Notes: a model not told the origin generated them from the sequence alone. A stretch of DNA of 32,686 nt from Halobacteriales archaeon QS_5_68_33 (GCA_003023785.1 PXRS01000001.1:1-32686), one strand, 5' to 3'. Shown: positions 17,448 to 25,272, numbered from the stretch's first letter. Translations and numbers: made by a program.

Positions 17448-18617
17448 TCAGTGCTGTGGCGGGTGTTCCTCCAGCGCCGCCTCGTCCGGTTCACAGCCCC
17501 AGCCCGGGCCGTCGGGCAGTTGCAGGTTCCCGTCCCGGTACTCCGGGGTTTCGGTGAACAGTTCGTCGTCCCAGGGGAGGCGGTCGATATCGACCTCCAT
17601 GATGCGCAGGTTCGGGACGGCGGCCGCCCAGTGGGCGTTCATGAACGTCGCGAGGTGGCCGTAGTAGTTGTGCGGCGCGACGTGGTGCTGGTAGGCGTCG
17701 GCCATCGACGCGATCTTCGTGGTCTGGAGGACCCCGTTCCAGAGCGCGTCGATGATGACGACGTCCGTCGCCCCCTCGCGCAGGTACGGGACGAACGCCT
17801 CGTGGGGGACAAGCGCCTCGCAGGACGCGATGGTGTGGGGGCTCGCGCGCCGCACGTCGGCCAGCGGCGTCGCATCGGGCGTGTCTATCTCCACCCAGAA
17901 CAGGTCGAAATCCGCGAGTTCCCGCACCAGGCGGATGTACCCCTCCGGTTTCATGTTGTAGTTCAGGTCGAGCAGGATGTCCGTCTCGGGGCCCGCGCCC
18001 TCGCGGAGCGCTTCGAGGTACTCCCGCTGGGCGGCCAACTGGTCGTCCTCGATCGTCAATTCGGGGTGGAACGGCCGCCCGAACCCGGGCGCCCAGCCCG
18101 TCGGCTCCTCCCCGCGGAAGTCGAAGATGTTTGTCTTCAGCGCGCCGAACTGGCTGTCGCGCACCTCCTCGCCGAGCGCCCGCACGTCCGCCAGGTCGCG
18201 GACGGAGTCGTAGTACTCGGACTGGTTGATGCGGTAGGTGCCACAGTGCGACCAGTAGACCGGGATCTCCTCGCGGATAGCCCCGCCCAGGAGGTCCACG
18301 CAGGGGACGCCCAGCTCCTTGGCCTTCGCGTCGAGGAGGGCGTTCTCGACGGCGCCGATGGCCATGGCCGTGACGCCGGTCAGCGTCTGGCGCGCCTCCG
18401 CGACGAGTCGTGCGCGGACCCGTTCGACGGCGTCGACCGGTTCGCCCTCCACCATCGGGGCGAACTCCTCGATGACGGCCGTGAGGCCCGTCCCGCCCAG
18501 GTTCTCGTCGTACTCGCTCCAGCCGACGACCCCCTCGTCGGTGGTGATCCGGAGGAAATGATAGTCGCGCCATCCCGCGTCGCAGTGTCGCGTCTCGACG
18601 GACTGTATCGTGCCCAT
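17448..18617 (-). CDS. Enolase-superfamily dehydratase (mandelate racemase / muconate-lactonizing type)
   Basis: 389 residues from ATG 18617; a GTG three codons upstream is an alternative. N-terminal capping domain followed by a barrel with the metal ligands Asp217 (ILLDLNYN), Glu243 (FWVEID) and Glu267 (SCEAL). Lys161 in ALKTNIF and His316 in APHNYYGH are likely catalytic acid/base residues. The family abstracts a proton alpha to a carboxylate; the layout fits sugar-acid dehydratases such as those acting on galactonate or gluconate, but the substrate is not fixed. It stands alone, without aldolase or kinase partners nearby. Confidence 0.85.
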   Translation of the reverse strand: MGTIQSVETRHCDAGWRDYHFLRITTDEGVVGWSEYDENLGGTGLTAVIEEFAPMVEGEPVDAVERVRARLVAEARQTLTGVTAMAIGAVENALLDAKAKELGVPCVDLLGGAIREEIPVYWSHCGTYRINQSEYYDSVRDLADVRALGEEVRDSQFGALKTNIFDFRGEEPTGWAPGFGRPFHPELTIEDDQLAAQREYLEALREGAGPETDILLDLNYNMKPEGYIRLVRELADFDLFWVEIDTPDATPLADVRRASPHTIASCEALVPHEAFVPYLREGATDVVIIDALWNGVLQTTKIASMADAYQHHVAPHNYYGHLATFMNAHWAAAVPNLRIMEVDIDRLPWDDELFTETPEYRDGNLQLPDGPGWGCEPDEAALEEHPPQH

Positions 18618-18702
18618 GGGAGCCACCGTCGGGGGGGAGTCTCAAAACCGTTCGGCCAGCGGATATCGCGTCGAGCGGCCCCGGGCACGTCGGGGGAACT
18701 GA

Positions 18703-18811
18703 TACTGTCGGACACAAGTTCGTGAACAAACCTTCCGCCCGTCGGGGACGAAACGTCGAAAAAAGCCCCGAAACAGACATCGAACGGTGGCATTACTTGT
18801 GTCCGACAGTA
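18703..18811. repeat. Palindromic element copy E8 (109 bp) with TGA target duplication
   Basis: 17-bp perfect inverted repeat TACTGTCGGACACAAGT (18703-18719) against 18795-18811, flanked by TGA at 18700-18702 and TGA at 18812-18814. The interior has no open frame. It lies between the dehydratase start and the end of the GT4 gene. Confidence 0.88.
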
Positions 18812-18843
18812 TGACGCGAACTCGCGTCGGAGCCCCGGTTGGC

Positions 18844-19893
18844 CTACTCCCCCAGGATGTCGCGATAGAACTCGACGTGTTCGTCGGCGACTGTCTCCCA
18901 GGTGCGTTCCTCGTAATCCGGGGGCGGGCCGGCCGCGAGCGCCTCGTCGATGCCGTCGGCGATCGACCCCGAGTCGGGTTCGACCTCGACGATGCAGCCC
19001 TCGGGGAGGACCTCGGCCGCGCCGGACTCGCAGGCGACGACCCGCGTCCCGGCCGAGAGCGCCTCGACGATGGTGATGCCGAACGGCTCCGACAGCGAAG
19101 GCGAGACGAACACGTCGGCGCTGGCGTAGTAGTCGCCCAGTTCCGGTTCCGGGACGTACCCGACGAACTCGACGCGCTCCTCGATGTCCAGCAGTTCGAC
19201 GAACGTCTGCAACCGGTCGGTGAGGTGGCCCGTCCCGCCGACGACGAGGGTGACGTCGTCCCGGCGTAGCTTCCCCATCGCGTGGATGAGGTGGTCGATC
19301 CCCTTCTGGTGAGTGTGCCGGCCGATGAAAAACAGCATCTCGCCGTCGATGCCCAGTTCCGCCTCGATATCGCGGCCCGTCGGCTCGACCGAGGAGAACC
19401 CGTTGTAGATGACCGTCGAGTCGCCGCCGTACTCCGCCCGGACGTTCCGCCCGACGAGTTCGCTGACCGAGACGAGGTGGTCGGCGCGGTCGACGATCCG
19501 CTGTTCCGTCTCGACCTCCTGGTCGGGCGGGTTGCGGTTGCGGTCCGAGGACAGCGAGTGAAACGTGGTCACCCACGGGATGTCGTGGGTGCCCTGGGCG
19601 CGCGACCCCGGCCCGTAGCCGAACCAGTCGTGGGTGTGGACCGCGTCGGCGTCGGCCGCGAACTCGACGAACTCGCCGGTGAGGCGGTTGATCCGGTCGC
19701 GGACGCCGCCCTCGCCGGTGGGGACGCCGTGGATGCCCTCGCGGTCGGGCGCGTACTCGGCCGGCAACACGAGGTCGACCTCGACGTCCGAGCGCGCGTC
19801 GAACTCCTCGAACAACTCCCCGACGGCGGTGTCGAGACCGCCGCTCACGTTGGGCGGGAACCCCCACCCCAGCATCAGGACGTTCGGCACCAT
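18844..19893 (-). CDS. GT4 family glycosyltransferase (glycogen synthase-like)
   Basis: 349 residues from ATG 19893 (MVPNVLMLGWGFPPNVSGGLD); a GTG eight codons upstream is less likely. Two Rossmann-like domains: the first with GGLDTAVGEL, VHTHDWFGYGPG and TTFHSL; the second with IYNGFSS, FIGRHTHQKGIDHLIHA, FVGYVPEPELGDYYASADVFVSPS and SEPFGITIVEALSAG, the E-x7-E nucleotide-sugar motif of retaining GT4 enzymes. The start-site GGLD lysine/glycine region and the family match ADP- or UDP-glucose-dependent glucan synthases. With GH13 and MalQ in the neighbourhood, a role in glucan or trehalose-type metabolism is plausible. No membrane segment. Confidence 0.9.
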   Translation of the reverse strand: MVPNVLMLGWGFPPNVSGGLDTAVGELFEEFDARSDVEVDLVLPAEYAPDREGIHGVPTGEGGVRDRINRLTGEFVEFAADADAVHTHDWFGYGPGSRAQGTHDIPWVTTFHSLSSDRNRNPPDQEVETEQRIVDRADHLVSVSELVGRNVRAEYGGDSTVIYNGFSSVEPTGRDIEAELGIDGEMLFFIGRHTHQKGIDHLIHAMGKLRRDDVTLVVGGTGHLTDRLQTFVELLDIEERVEFVGYVPEPELGDYYASADVFVSPSLSEPFGITIVEALSAGTRVVACESGAAEVLPEGCIVEVEPDSGSIADGIDEALAAGPPPDYEERTWETVADEHVEFYRDILGE

Positions 19894-19967
19894 CGATACC
19901 CCGGCTTGAACCGGCACCCACTTGACCGGTTCGCCGGGTGTCGGGGAGCGGAGAGAAAAGGCGGTCG

Positions 19968-20045
19968 TACGGTCGGTTGTCGGTCATCTCCGGGATCCGC
20001 CGGACCGCCCGGCAAACCACCGGTACACCGTCACAACCGACCGTA
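19968..20045. repeat. Palindromic element copy E9 (78 bp) abutting a stop codon
   Basis: 13-bp inverted repeat TACGGTCGGTTGT (19968-19980) against 20033-20045, interior similar to E1. Right flank TCA 20046-20048 is the TGA stop codon of the 43-residue zinc-ribbon gene; left flank is TCG. Confidence 0.88.
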
Positions 20046-20177
20046 TCAGGCGTGTTCGACTGAGGTCGTCCCGCAGTCGACGCAGACGAACTGTTCGTCG
20101 GTCGTCTTCACGACCGGGGCGTTACATCTGACGCATTTCAGCCGCGCGTTCCTGACGTTACGTGGGTAGCGTGACAC
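20046..20177 (-). CDS. 43-residue zinc-ribbon protein
   Basis: A short gene: MSRYPRNVRNARLK, then CVRC (15-18), NAPVVKTTDEQFV, then CVDC (32-35) and GTTSVEHA. Two CxxC pairs 13 residues apart form a zinc ribbon, as in small haloarchaeal zinc-finger proteins that bind nucleic acid or partner proteins. The start is GTG 20177. It is supported by a strong ATATATAT TATA box at 20203-20210 (minus strand), 26-33 bases upstream. The stop codon is the trinucleotide bordering element E9. Function is unknown. Confidence 0.72.
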   Translation of the reverse strand: MSRYPRNVRNARLKCVRCNAPVVKTTDEQFVCVDCGTTSVEHA

Positions 20178-20202
20178 GTGCGGTTACCTATGCCCGAGTC
20201 CC

Positions 20203-20210
20203 ATATATAT
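20203..20210 (-). promoter_or_regulatory. TATA box for the zinc-ribbon gene
   Basis: ATATATAT, 26-33 bases upstream of the GTG at 20177, inside an AT-rich patch (20200-20290) that stands out from the GC-rich surroundings. It supports a leaderless transcript. Confidence 0.65.
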
Positions 20211-20295
20211 CCAATGGAAGCCCCGATATATTACGTACTGTGGTGCTTTTGCCCGTTATTTGTGACTATATATCCGACAATAGCGGTAGACGATC

Positions 20296-20342
20296 GTGAC
20301 GGTCTCCGGGCCGACCGCGCGCCTGGTGACAGTCTCCGGACC
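20296..20342. repeat. Direct repeat in the malQ upstream region
   Basis: Two 17-base units GTGACGGTCTCCGGGCC (20296-20312) and GTGACAGTCTCCGGACC (20326-20342), 15 of 17 identical and spaced exactly 30 bases start to start. They lie 65-110 bases before malQ and could be paired binding sites of a regulator. Just downstream, ACAGCCGGCAG (20353-20363) resembles an arm end of the palindromic family. Confidence 0.5.
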
Positions 20343-20406
20343 AATACTGCGTACAGCCGGCAGCATAACCCAAACGCTTGTCACCTGACGGGACCCAGTG
20401 CCGGGC

Positions 20407-21897
20407 ATGAACGTCGACCGTCGGAGCGGCGTCTTCCTGCATCTCACCTCGCTGCCCGGGCCACACGGGATCGGTGACCTCGGCGAGGGGGCACGGACGT
20501 TCCTGGCCTTCCTCGACCGGGCCGACCAGTCGCTGTGGCAGTTCTGTCCCGTCGGCCCCACGTCGGGTGCGTACGGTCACTCCCCCTACGGCGCGGACTC
20601 GGCGTTCGCGGGCAACCCGCTGCTGATCGACCCCGTCGACCTGGTTGACCGCGGCTACCTCGACGACGGCGCGGTCGAGTCACCCGACTGCGCCGACCCC
20701 GACAGCGTCCAGTACGAGCGCGTCGCGGCGTTCAAACGCGACAGACTCCGCGAGGCCTTCGAGGCGTTCGAGTCGGACGCCGACGACGCGGCGCGTGCGT
20801 CCTTCGAGTCCTTCCGGGAGCGCGAGGCCGACTGGCTCGACGACTACGCGCTGTTCGTGGCGCTCAAGTCGGCCCACGACGGCGCGGCCTGGACCGACTG
20901 GCCCGCCGACCTGGCCGGGCGCGACCCGGACGCGCTCGCCGCGGCCCGCGAGAACCACGCCCGCGAGGTCGAGTTCCGCGGGTTCGTCCAGTGGGTCTTC
21001 GACGACCAGTGGGAACGCCTCCGGGCGGCCGCCACGGAGCGCGGCGTCGACCTCGTCGGCGACCTTCCCATCTACGTGGCGGGCGACTCGGCCGACGTCT
21101 GGGCCAACCCCGACGTCTTCCAGCTCGACGAGTCCGGCGAGCCGTCGGCCGTCGCGGGCGTCCCGCCCAACCCCGGCGACGAGGGCCAGCGGTGGGGCAA
21201 CCCCGTCTACGACTGGGACCATCTGCGCGAGACGGGTTACGAGTGGTGGCTGCGCCGCGTCGAGCATCTCCTCTCGCGGGTCGACCTCGCGCGTATCGAC
21301 CACTTCAAGGGGTTCGACGAGTACTGGGCCATTCCCGCCGACGCAGACCACCCCGGCGCGGGCGAGTGGCGACCGGGTCCCGGCGCCGAATTCTTCGAAG
21401 CCCTCCGCGAGCGCGTGGACGAACTCCCCTTCGTCGTCGAGGATCTGGGCTTCCTGGACGAGAGCATGGTCGAACTGCGCGACCGGTTCGGGTTCCCCGG
21501 GATGTACGTCCCCCAGTACGCCGACTGGTGTGCCGAGTGGGACCGTTACAAGCCGACGAACTATCCGCGAAACGCCGTCGCCTACACCTCGACCCACGAC
21601 ACGGACACGGCCGTCGGCTACTACGAGCGCCTGGGGGACGAACAGCGGGACTGTCTCCGCTACGCGCTGGCGACAGACGGCGAGGGGATCGCCTGGGACC
21701 TCGTCGGCGCGGTGTGGGACTCCGACGCGGCGCTGGCGTTCACGACCGTCCAGGACCTGCTGGAACTCGGGAGCGAGGCGCGGTTCAACACGCCCGGCAC
21801 CGCGACGGGCAACTGGAACTGGCGAGTCCGGGCGAGCGCGCTCGACGACGGGATCGCTGACAGACTCGCCGGCGTGACCGACGTCGCGCTGCGGTGA
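20407..21897 (+). CDS. malQ: 4-alpha-glucanotransferase (GH77 amylomaltase)
   Basis: 496 residues from ATG 20407; a GTG three codons earlier is an alternative. It transfers maltosyl units between alpha-1,4-glucans. The start RRSGVFLHLTSLPGPHGIGDLG and QFCPVGPTSGAYGHSPYGADSAFAGNPLLI are GH77 hallmarks. Catalytic residues: nucleophile Asp298 in RIDHFKGFDEYW, acid/base Glu345 in FVVEDLGFLD, and Asp398 in YTSTHDTDT. Length is normal for the DPE1/bacterial type. No signal peptide, so cytoplasmic. It ends one base before the convergent hpt stop. With the GH13 and GT4 genes it forms a scattered alpha-glucan set. Confidence 0.96.
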   Translation: MNVDRRSGVFLHLTSLPGPHGIGDLGEGARTFLAFLDRADQSLWQFCPVGPTSGAYGHSPYGADSAFAGNPLLIDPVDLVDRGYLDDGAVESPDCADPDSVQYERVAAFKRDRLREAFEAFESDADDAARASFESFREREADWLDDYALFVALKSAHDGAAWTDWPADLAGRDPDALAAARENHAREVEFRGFVQWVFDDQWERLRAAATERGVDLVGDLPIYVAGDSADVWANPDVFQLDESGEPSAVAGVPPNPGDEGQRWGNPVYDWDHLRETGYEWWLRRVEHLLSRVDLARIDHFKGFDEYWAIPADADHPGAGEWRPGPGAEFFEALRERVDELPFVVEDLGFLDESMVELRDRFGFPGMYVPQYADWCAEWDRYKPTNYPRNAVAYTSTHDTDTAVGYYERLGDEQRDCLRYALATDGEGIAWDLVGAVWDSDAALAFTTVQDLLELGSEARFNTPGTATGNWNWRVRASALDDGIADRLAGVTDVALR

Positions 21898-21898
21898 G

Positions 21899-22474
21899 TT
21901 AGACCGGTTGGCCGCCGGACTCGGAGACGATCCGCACTTCGCCGTCGCCGACCTCGATGTCGAGCAGCGTCCGGACGGGGTGGTCGATCCCGGCAAGGGC
22001 GTCCTCACCGCCGACTTTCCGGATAGCGATGACGATGTCGGCGATCTCGGCGCCGATGTCGTCGAGCGCCTCGACGATGGCCCGCATCGTCCCGCCGGTG
22101 GAGATCAGGTCGTCCAGGAGGAGGACCCGGTCGCCGGGGTCGACGTCGTTGATGTACATCTCGTCCTCGGAGTAGCCGGTCGACTTCGAGAGCGCGACCT
22201 CGCCGTCGAGCCCGTACCGGCGCTTGCGGATGACGACCAGCGGGATATCCGTCGTGAGCGAGACGGCCGTCGAGAGGTGGATCCCCATCGCCTCCGGGGT
22301 GACGATCTTGTCGACGTCGGTCAGATCGGCCCGCCGGATGATCCTGACCACGACCTCGCGCAGGAGCGCCGGGTCGAGCGTCGGGACGCAGTTCGAAAGC
22401 GGGTGGACCAGGTAGGAGTAGCCGTCCCTGTCGATGATCGGGGCCTCCGCGACGGACCGCCTGAGTCGGTGCAT
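21899..22474 (-). CDS. hpt: Hypoxanthine/guanine phosphoribosyltransferase, archaeal type
   Basis: 191 residues. Purine salvage: converts hypoxanthine or guanine plus PRPP to the nucleotide. The PRPP-binding loop is [13 protein letters not shown] (about 116-128). Other family segments are [38 protein letters not shown] and [20 protein letters not shown]. Length and sequence order match archaeal Hpt closely. The enzyme is cytoplasmic. The gene is convergent with malQ, one base apart, and is the last intact gene before the decayed locus to the right. Confidence 0.93.
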   Translation of the reverse strand: MHRLRRSVAEAPIIDRDGYSYLVHPLSNCVPTLDPALLREVVVRIIRRADLTDVDKIVTPEAMGIHLSTAVSLTTDIPLVVIRKRRYGLDGEVALSKSTGYSEDEMYINDVDPGDRVLLLDDLISTGGTMRAIVEALDDIGAEIADIVIAIRKVGGEDALAGIDHPVRTLLDIEVGDGEVRIVSESGGQPV

Positions 22475-22728
22475 GTCCGGGGATGTAGGTTAGCGGGCAA
22501 AGAGCTAACGGAGCGCAGAGCCGGCTGTCCGAGGGCGGCAACCGGGCGAGAGGACCGACCGGCACGTCGTCCGCGTCAGCTGTCCTCCCACGGGGCCCCT
22601 GTCCGGTCACCCGGCGGCTCGTCCCCGTGTTCGAGCATCACGGCCAGGAACGGTTCGAGCTCCTCGAGTGCGAGTCGTCCGTCCCGTACCACGCTCGCAC
22701 ATACATTTCGACTGAAATAACAATAACC
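22475..22728. other. Gap with no firm gene between hpt and the Bat remnant
   Basis: On the minus strand a short frame from GTG (about 22693) to the stop at 22577 reads VRDGRLALEELEPFLAVMLEHGDEPPG. It looks protein-like and may be a gene remnant. I cannot assign it, and no promoter or RNA is recognisable beyond an AT-rich stretch at 22708-22732. Confidence 0.4.
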
Positions 22729-23055
22729 TCATGGCGAAGTGTTTCGGTATGCGCTCTCCTCGAACACGGTCGACAGGAGTTTCCCGTGGGCGGCCTGGAG
22801 GTGCTCGTACAGCGTCGAGGGCGCGATGTCCAGCGAGTCGGCGAGCTCCTGCGCGGTCGTGTCTCGCGGCGAGCGGTAGTAGCCGGCGAGGTATGCGGCA
22901 CGCAGGGCGGTCAGTTGCTTGTCGGTCAGGCGGTCGGCGACCGTCCGACCGATCGTCGCCGCCGAGCGGTCGGAGACGTCGACGACTCGCTTGGACAGCA
23001 GTTCGGCGGTCGGGAACGCGTTTTCGAGCACCGTCATCGCCTCGCGCGGCGACGT
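22729..23055 (-). pseudogene. 5'-truncated Bat-type (bacterio-opsin activator-like) HTH regulator
   Basis: The C-terminal HTH_10 domain is intact: TVADRLTDKQLTALRAAYLAGYYRSPRDTTAQELADSLDIAPSTLYEHLQAAHGKLL. It is preceded by a piece of the Bat sensor-associated region (REAMTVLENAFPTAELLSKRVVD). Upstream of about 23055 the frame continues only as the antisense of permease sequence, so the N-terminal sensor domains are missing. A full Bat-like regulator has several hundred residues. A GTG or ATG within the frame (reading 22729-23178) could still allow a short DNA-binding protein to be made, but its leading residues would be antisense permease. I regard it as a remnant. Confidence 0.72.
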
Positions 23056-23938
23056 CGCCGCCGGGACGCTCGCCGGCGCCGCCTTCGCGACGGTCCACGC
23101 CGTCCTCTGTATCAGCTTCAAGGCCGACCAGGTGATAAGCGGCGTCATGCTGACCCTGCTGGGCACGGGGCTGACCACCTACTTCGGCCAGGGCTGGGTG
23201 AGCCGGTCCATCGAGGGGTTCGACACGGTCACCTTCCCGCTGGTCGGGGACGCCCTCGTCGGCCTCCCGGTCGTGGGCCCGGCGCTGTTCGAGAACACGC
23301 CCACCGACTACCTGGCGCTCGCGCTTGTGCCCGCCGTCGCCTACCTGCTCTTCCGGACGAACCTGGGCCTCGAGATCACGGCGGTCGGCGAGGACCCCGA
23401 GGCCGCCGACACGATGGGGGTGCCCGTCTTCGCCGTCCGGTACTTCTGTGTGATCCTCGGGGGCGCGTTCGCGGGCGCGGCCGGCGCGCACCTCTCGCTG
23501 TCGTTCTCGAAGCTCTGGACGACCGGCATGGTCGCCGGCCGCGGGTGGATCGCCATCGCGCTGGTCATCTTCGCCCAGTGGCGGCCCCTGCGGGCGGTCG
23601 TCGGCGCCTATCTCTTCGGTGGCATCGAAGCCCTGGTCCTGCGCTCCCAGGGGCTGAACCTCGGGGTCGGCGCCGACGCCCCCCTCGCGGGCCTGGTCAA
23701 CCCCGCCGTCGACCTCCTGATACTGCCGGCTGTAACTTCGTGAGGATATTCGCCGCCCCGGGGCGGCGAAATTCTTGACAGACTTACAGCCGGCAGTATG
23801 ACGAACCCGCAGGTGATGACGATGTACCCCTACCTGGCGACGGTCGTCGTCCTCGTCGCCGCGACCCGGGGTGCCATCGAGGAGCGTGTCGGCGCGCCCT
23901 CTGCCCTGCTGGCGAACTACAGCCGCGAACTGGAGTGA
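23051..23938 (+). pseudogene. Nucleoside/sugar ABC permease remnant, 5'-truncated and interrupted by a palindromic element
   Basis: Homology starts at about 23051 (DVAAGTLAGAAFATVHAVLCISFKADQVISGVML) and runs to NPAVDLL at 23719, then resumes at 23801 (TNPQVMTMYPYLATVVVLV) to TGA 23936-23938. It belongs to the BmpC-type branch of BPD_transp_2 permeases, second permease of nucleoside-like importers. About 70 N-terminal residues are missing, replaced by the head-to-head Bat remnant. An 81-bp insertion (78-bp element plus a 3-bp duplication) keeps the frame but adds a TGA at 23741. Removing it restores DLL-TNPQVM continuous coding. No partner ATPase, BmpA or first permease is nearby. The 3' end overlaps the methyltransferase gene by 22 bases. 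Confidence 0.85.
23721..23798. repeat. Palindromic element copy E11 (78 bp) inserted in the permease remnant
   Basis: 15-bp perfect inverted repeat TACTGCCGGCTGTAA (23721-23735) against 23784-23798. The palindrome extends to the centre (CGCCGCCCCGGGGCGGCG). Flanks are TGA 23718-23720 and TGA 23799-23801, a perfect 3-bp duplication. Total added length of 81 bp is a multiple of three, and the flanking permease frames match exactly. Confidence 0.92.
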
Positions 23939-24567
23939 ACGAACTCCCGTCTCGTGGCCCGCTTTTGGGCCTCGCTCTCGACTTCGACCATGCCGCGGTC
24001 GGCGAAGACCGCCCCCCAGTCGCGGTAGTACAGCGGGAACTCGCCGTCGACGTAGTTGACGCCCTCGCGCCCGGTCCCGCCCTCCGCTCCCGTCCCGTTC
24101 TCGCCTCCGGCAGGCCCCTCGTTCTCGACGGTGACGAGCAGGTCGTCGGTGACCCGGACGACGTGGTCCAGCGCCCCCTCGGCGTCCGGGTGGAGGTGCT
24201 GGAGCGTTTCGACGCTGAACACCGCGTCGAACGCGCGGTCGGCGAAGGTCGGCAGGGCCGACTCGATGGCGTCGTGGTAGAACTGGCCGGTCGCGTGGAG
24301 CGCCGGGAACTCTCCGGCCAGGACCGCGAAGGCCTCGTCGTTGACCTCGACGCCGTGGAGGTCCGAGAAGCCCGCCTCGGCCAGGTGTGCGAGGTGGCGC
24401 CCGGAGCTACAGCCGAGTTCGAGGACGCTCGCGTCCGTCCCGACGCGCTCGACGAGCGTCTCGCGGAGCGCCTCGCTCACCCAGTTCGGTCCGAGATGGG
24501 CGTAGTATTCCGGGGAGTAGGCGCCCGTCCGCTCGGCCCACTCGCGACGAACCGAATCGGGGTTCAC
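23917..24567 (-). CDS. SAM-dependent methyltransferase, class I
   Basis: 216 residues from GTG 24567 (NPDSVRREWAERTGAYSPEYYAHLGPNWVSEAL). The start is supported by a TATA motif at 24591-24595, 24-28 bases upstream; the adjoining ATG is followed at once by TGA. The SAM-binding motif I is VLELGCSSGRHLAHL, with the acidic post-I residue in LHGVEVND and motif II/IV region FDAVFSVETLQHLHPD. A G/E/T-rich insertion (about 170-190) interrupts the C-terminal part, which ends in YRDWGAVFADRGM. Substrate unknown; small-molecule methyltransferases of this kind are common. Its 3' end overlaps the decayed permease. Confidence 0.83.
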   Translation of the reverse strand: MNPDSVRREWAERTGAYSPEYYAHLGPNWVSEALRETLVERVGTDASVLELGCSSGRHLAHLAEAGFSDLHGVEVNDEAFAVLAGEFPALHATGQFYHDAIESALPTFADRAFDAVFSVETLQHLHPDAEGALDHVVRVTDDLLVTVENEGPAGGENGTGAEGGTGREGVNYVDGEFPLYYRDWGAVFADRGMVEVESEAQKRATRREFVHSSSRL

Positions 24568-24683
24568 ATCCTCGGTTCTCGCGGGGCGCGTATACCCCTG
24601 TCGTCTCGGCGAGAGGGCTGGCAACCCACAGGTAGGACGGAGGAGAGAGCGATTCAAGTTCGTCCCGTCCCGAGCACCGGTGG

Positions 24684-25034
24684 ATGTCGTTCAAGCTGAT
24701 CCCGCAGGGCGAGGAACCGGACGGCGAATCACGGTACGGCCTCTGGTCGACCCGGGCCGACGGGTTCGTCCTCGAAGACGCGACGCGGGCCGACCTCCGC
24801 GAGTGGGCCGAGGACGCCCCCGAGGGTGCCGACGTCCCGGACGTGGGCGAGCTGATAGCGACCGCCGAGCGGCGCCGAACGCGGACCGGGTCGACACGAC
24901 GTCACCGGGCGGTCGGGCGGCTGTTCTCGCCGAGAGCCCGTTTGACCTGGAGGGCGGCGCTGGCGGCGAGGCCGCGGGCGATGTCGTCGCGTTCGTTGTC
25001 GGGGATGGTGCGCTCGGGGTTCTCGGGGGAGTAG
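24684..25034 (+). CDS. Small hypothetical protein with doubtful 3' end
   Basis: From ATG 24684 the first about 65 residues are protein-like and acidic (MSFKLIPQGEEPDG, TRADGFVLEDATRADLREWAEDAPEG, VGELIATAERR). A TTCAAG box 27-32 bases upstream fits a leaderless start. Beyond about 24900 the frame becomes arginine-rich and overlaps the opposite-strand gene 24902-25255 for more than 130 bases, which is not normal for haloarchaeal genes. The original stop codon has probably been lost by mutation or frameshift near 24890. I do not recognise the family. Confidence 0.5.
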   Translation: MSFKLIPQGEEPDGESRYGLWSTRADGFVLEDATRADLREWAEDAPEGADVPDVGELIATAERRRTRTGSTRRHRAVGRLFSPRARLTWRAALAARPRAMSSRSLSGMVRSGFSGE

Positions 25035-25255
25035 CCGGCGGAGACGACCGACCCGACGGGGGGCTGGACCGCGACGGTCGCCTCGGGGCCGTCGACGCCG
25101 GCCGACAGCTCGGAACCGACGACGTACTCGCCGGGCAGGTACTCGCGGGTGCGCTCGGCCACCCGCGAGAGGTCCCGCTCCAGGCGCCGGCGCTGCTCCG
25201 CCGACAGCGACTTCGACTCCGTCCGTTCGGTCCCTAGCGGGGAGTTACCGTACAT
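24902..25255 (-). CDS. Conserved haloarchaeal protein (resembles DUF5811)
   Basis: 117 residues from ATG 25255 (MYGNSPLGTERTESKSLS). The body has SAEQRRRLERDLSRVAERTREYLPGEYVVGSEL, then ATVAVQPPVGSVVSAGYSP and ERDDIARGLAASAALQVKRAL. This matches my memory of the DUF5811 family, which has no known function. A TTAAGA promoter box lies about 28-33 bases upstream within a short stem-loop (25273-25293). Confidence 0.72.
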   Translation of the reverse strand: MYGNSPLGTERTESKSLSAEQRRRLERDLSRVAERTREYLPGEYVVGSELSAGVDGPEATVAVQPPVGSVVSAGYSPENPERTIPDNERDDIARGLAASAALQVKRALGENSRPTAR

Positions 25256-25272
25256 TCTCGCTCCCCTATGTG

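Noticed and set aside
15272-17557. A 761-codon plus-strand frame over the GH13 gene
   Set aside because: Antisense to a GH13 enzyme with all four conserved regions; it also runs across the separate 114-residue gene in another frame.
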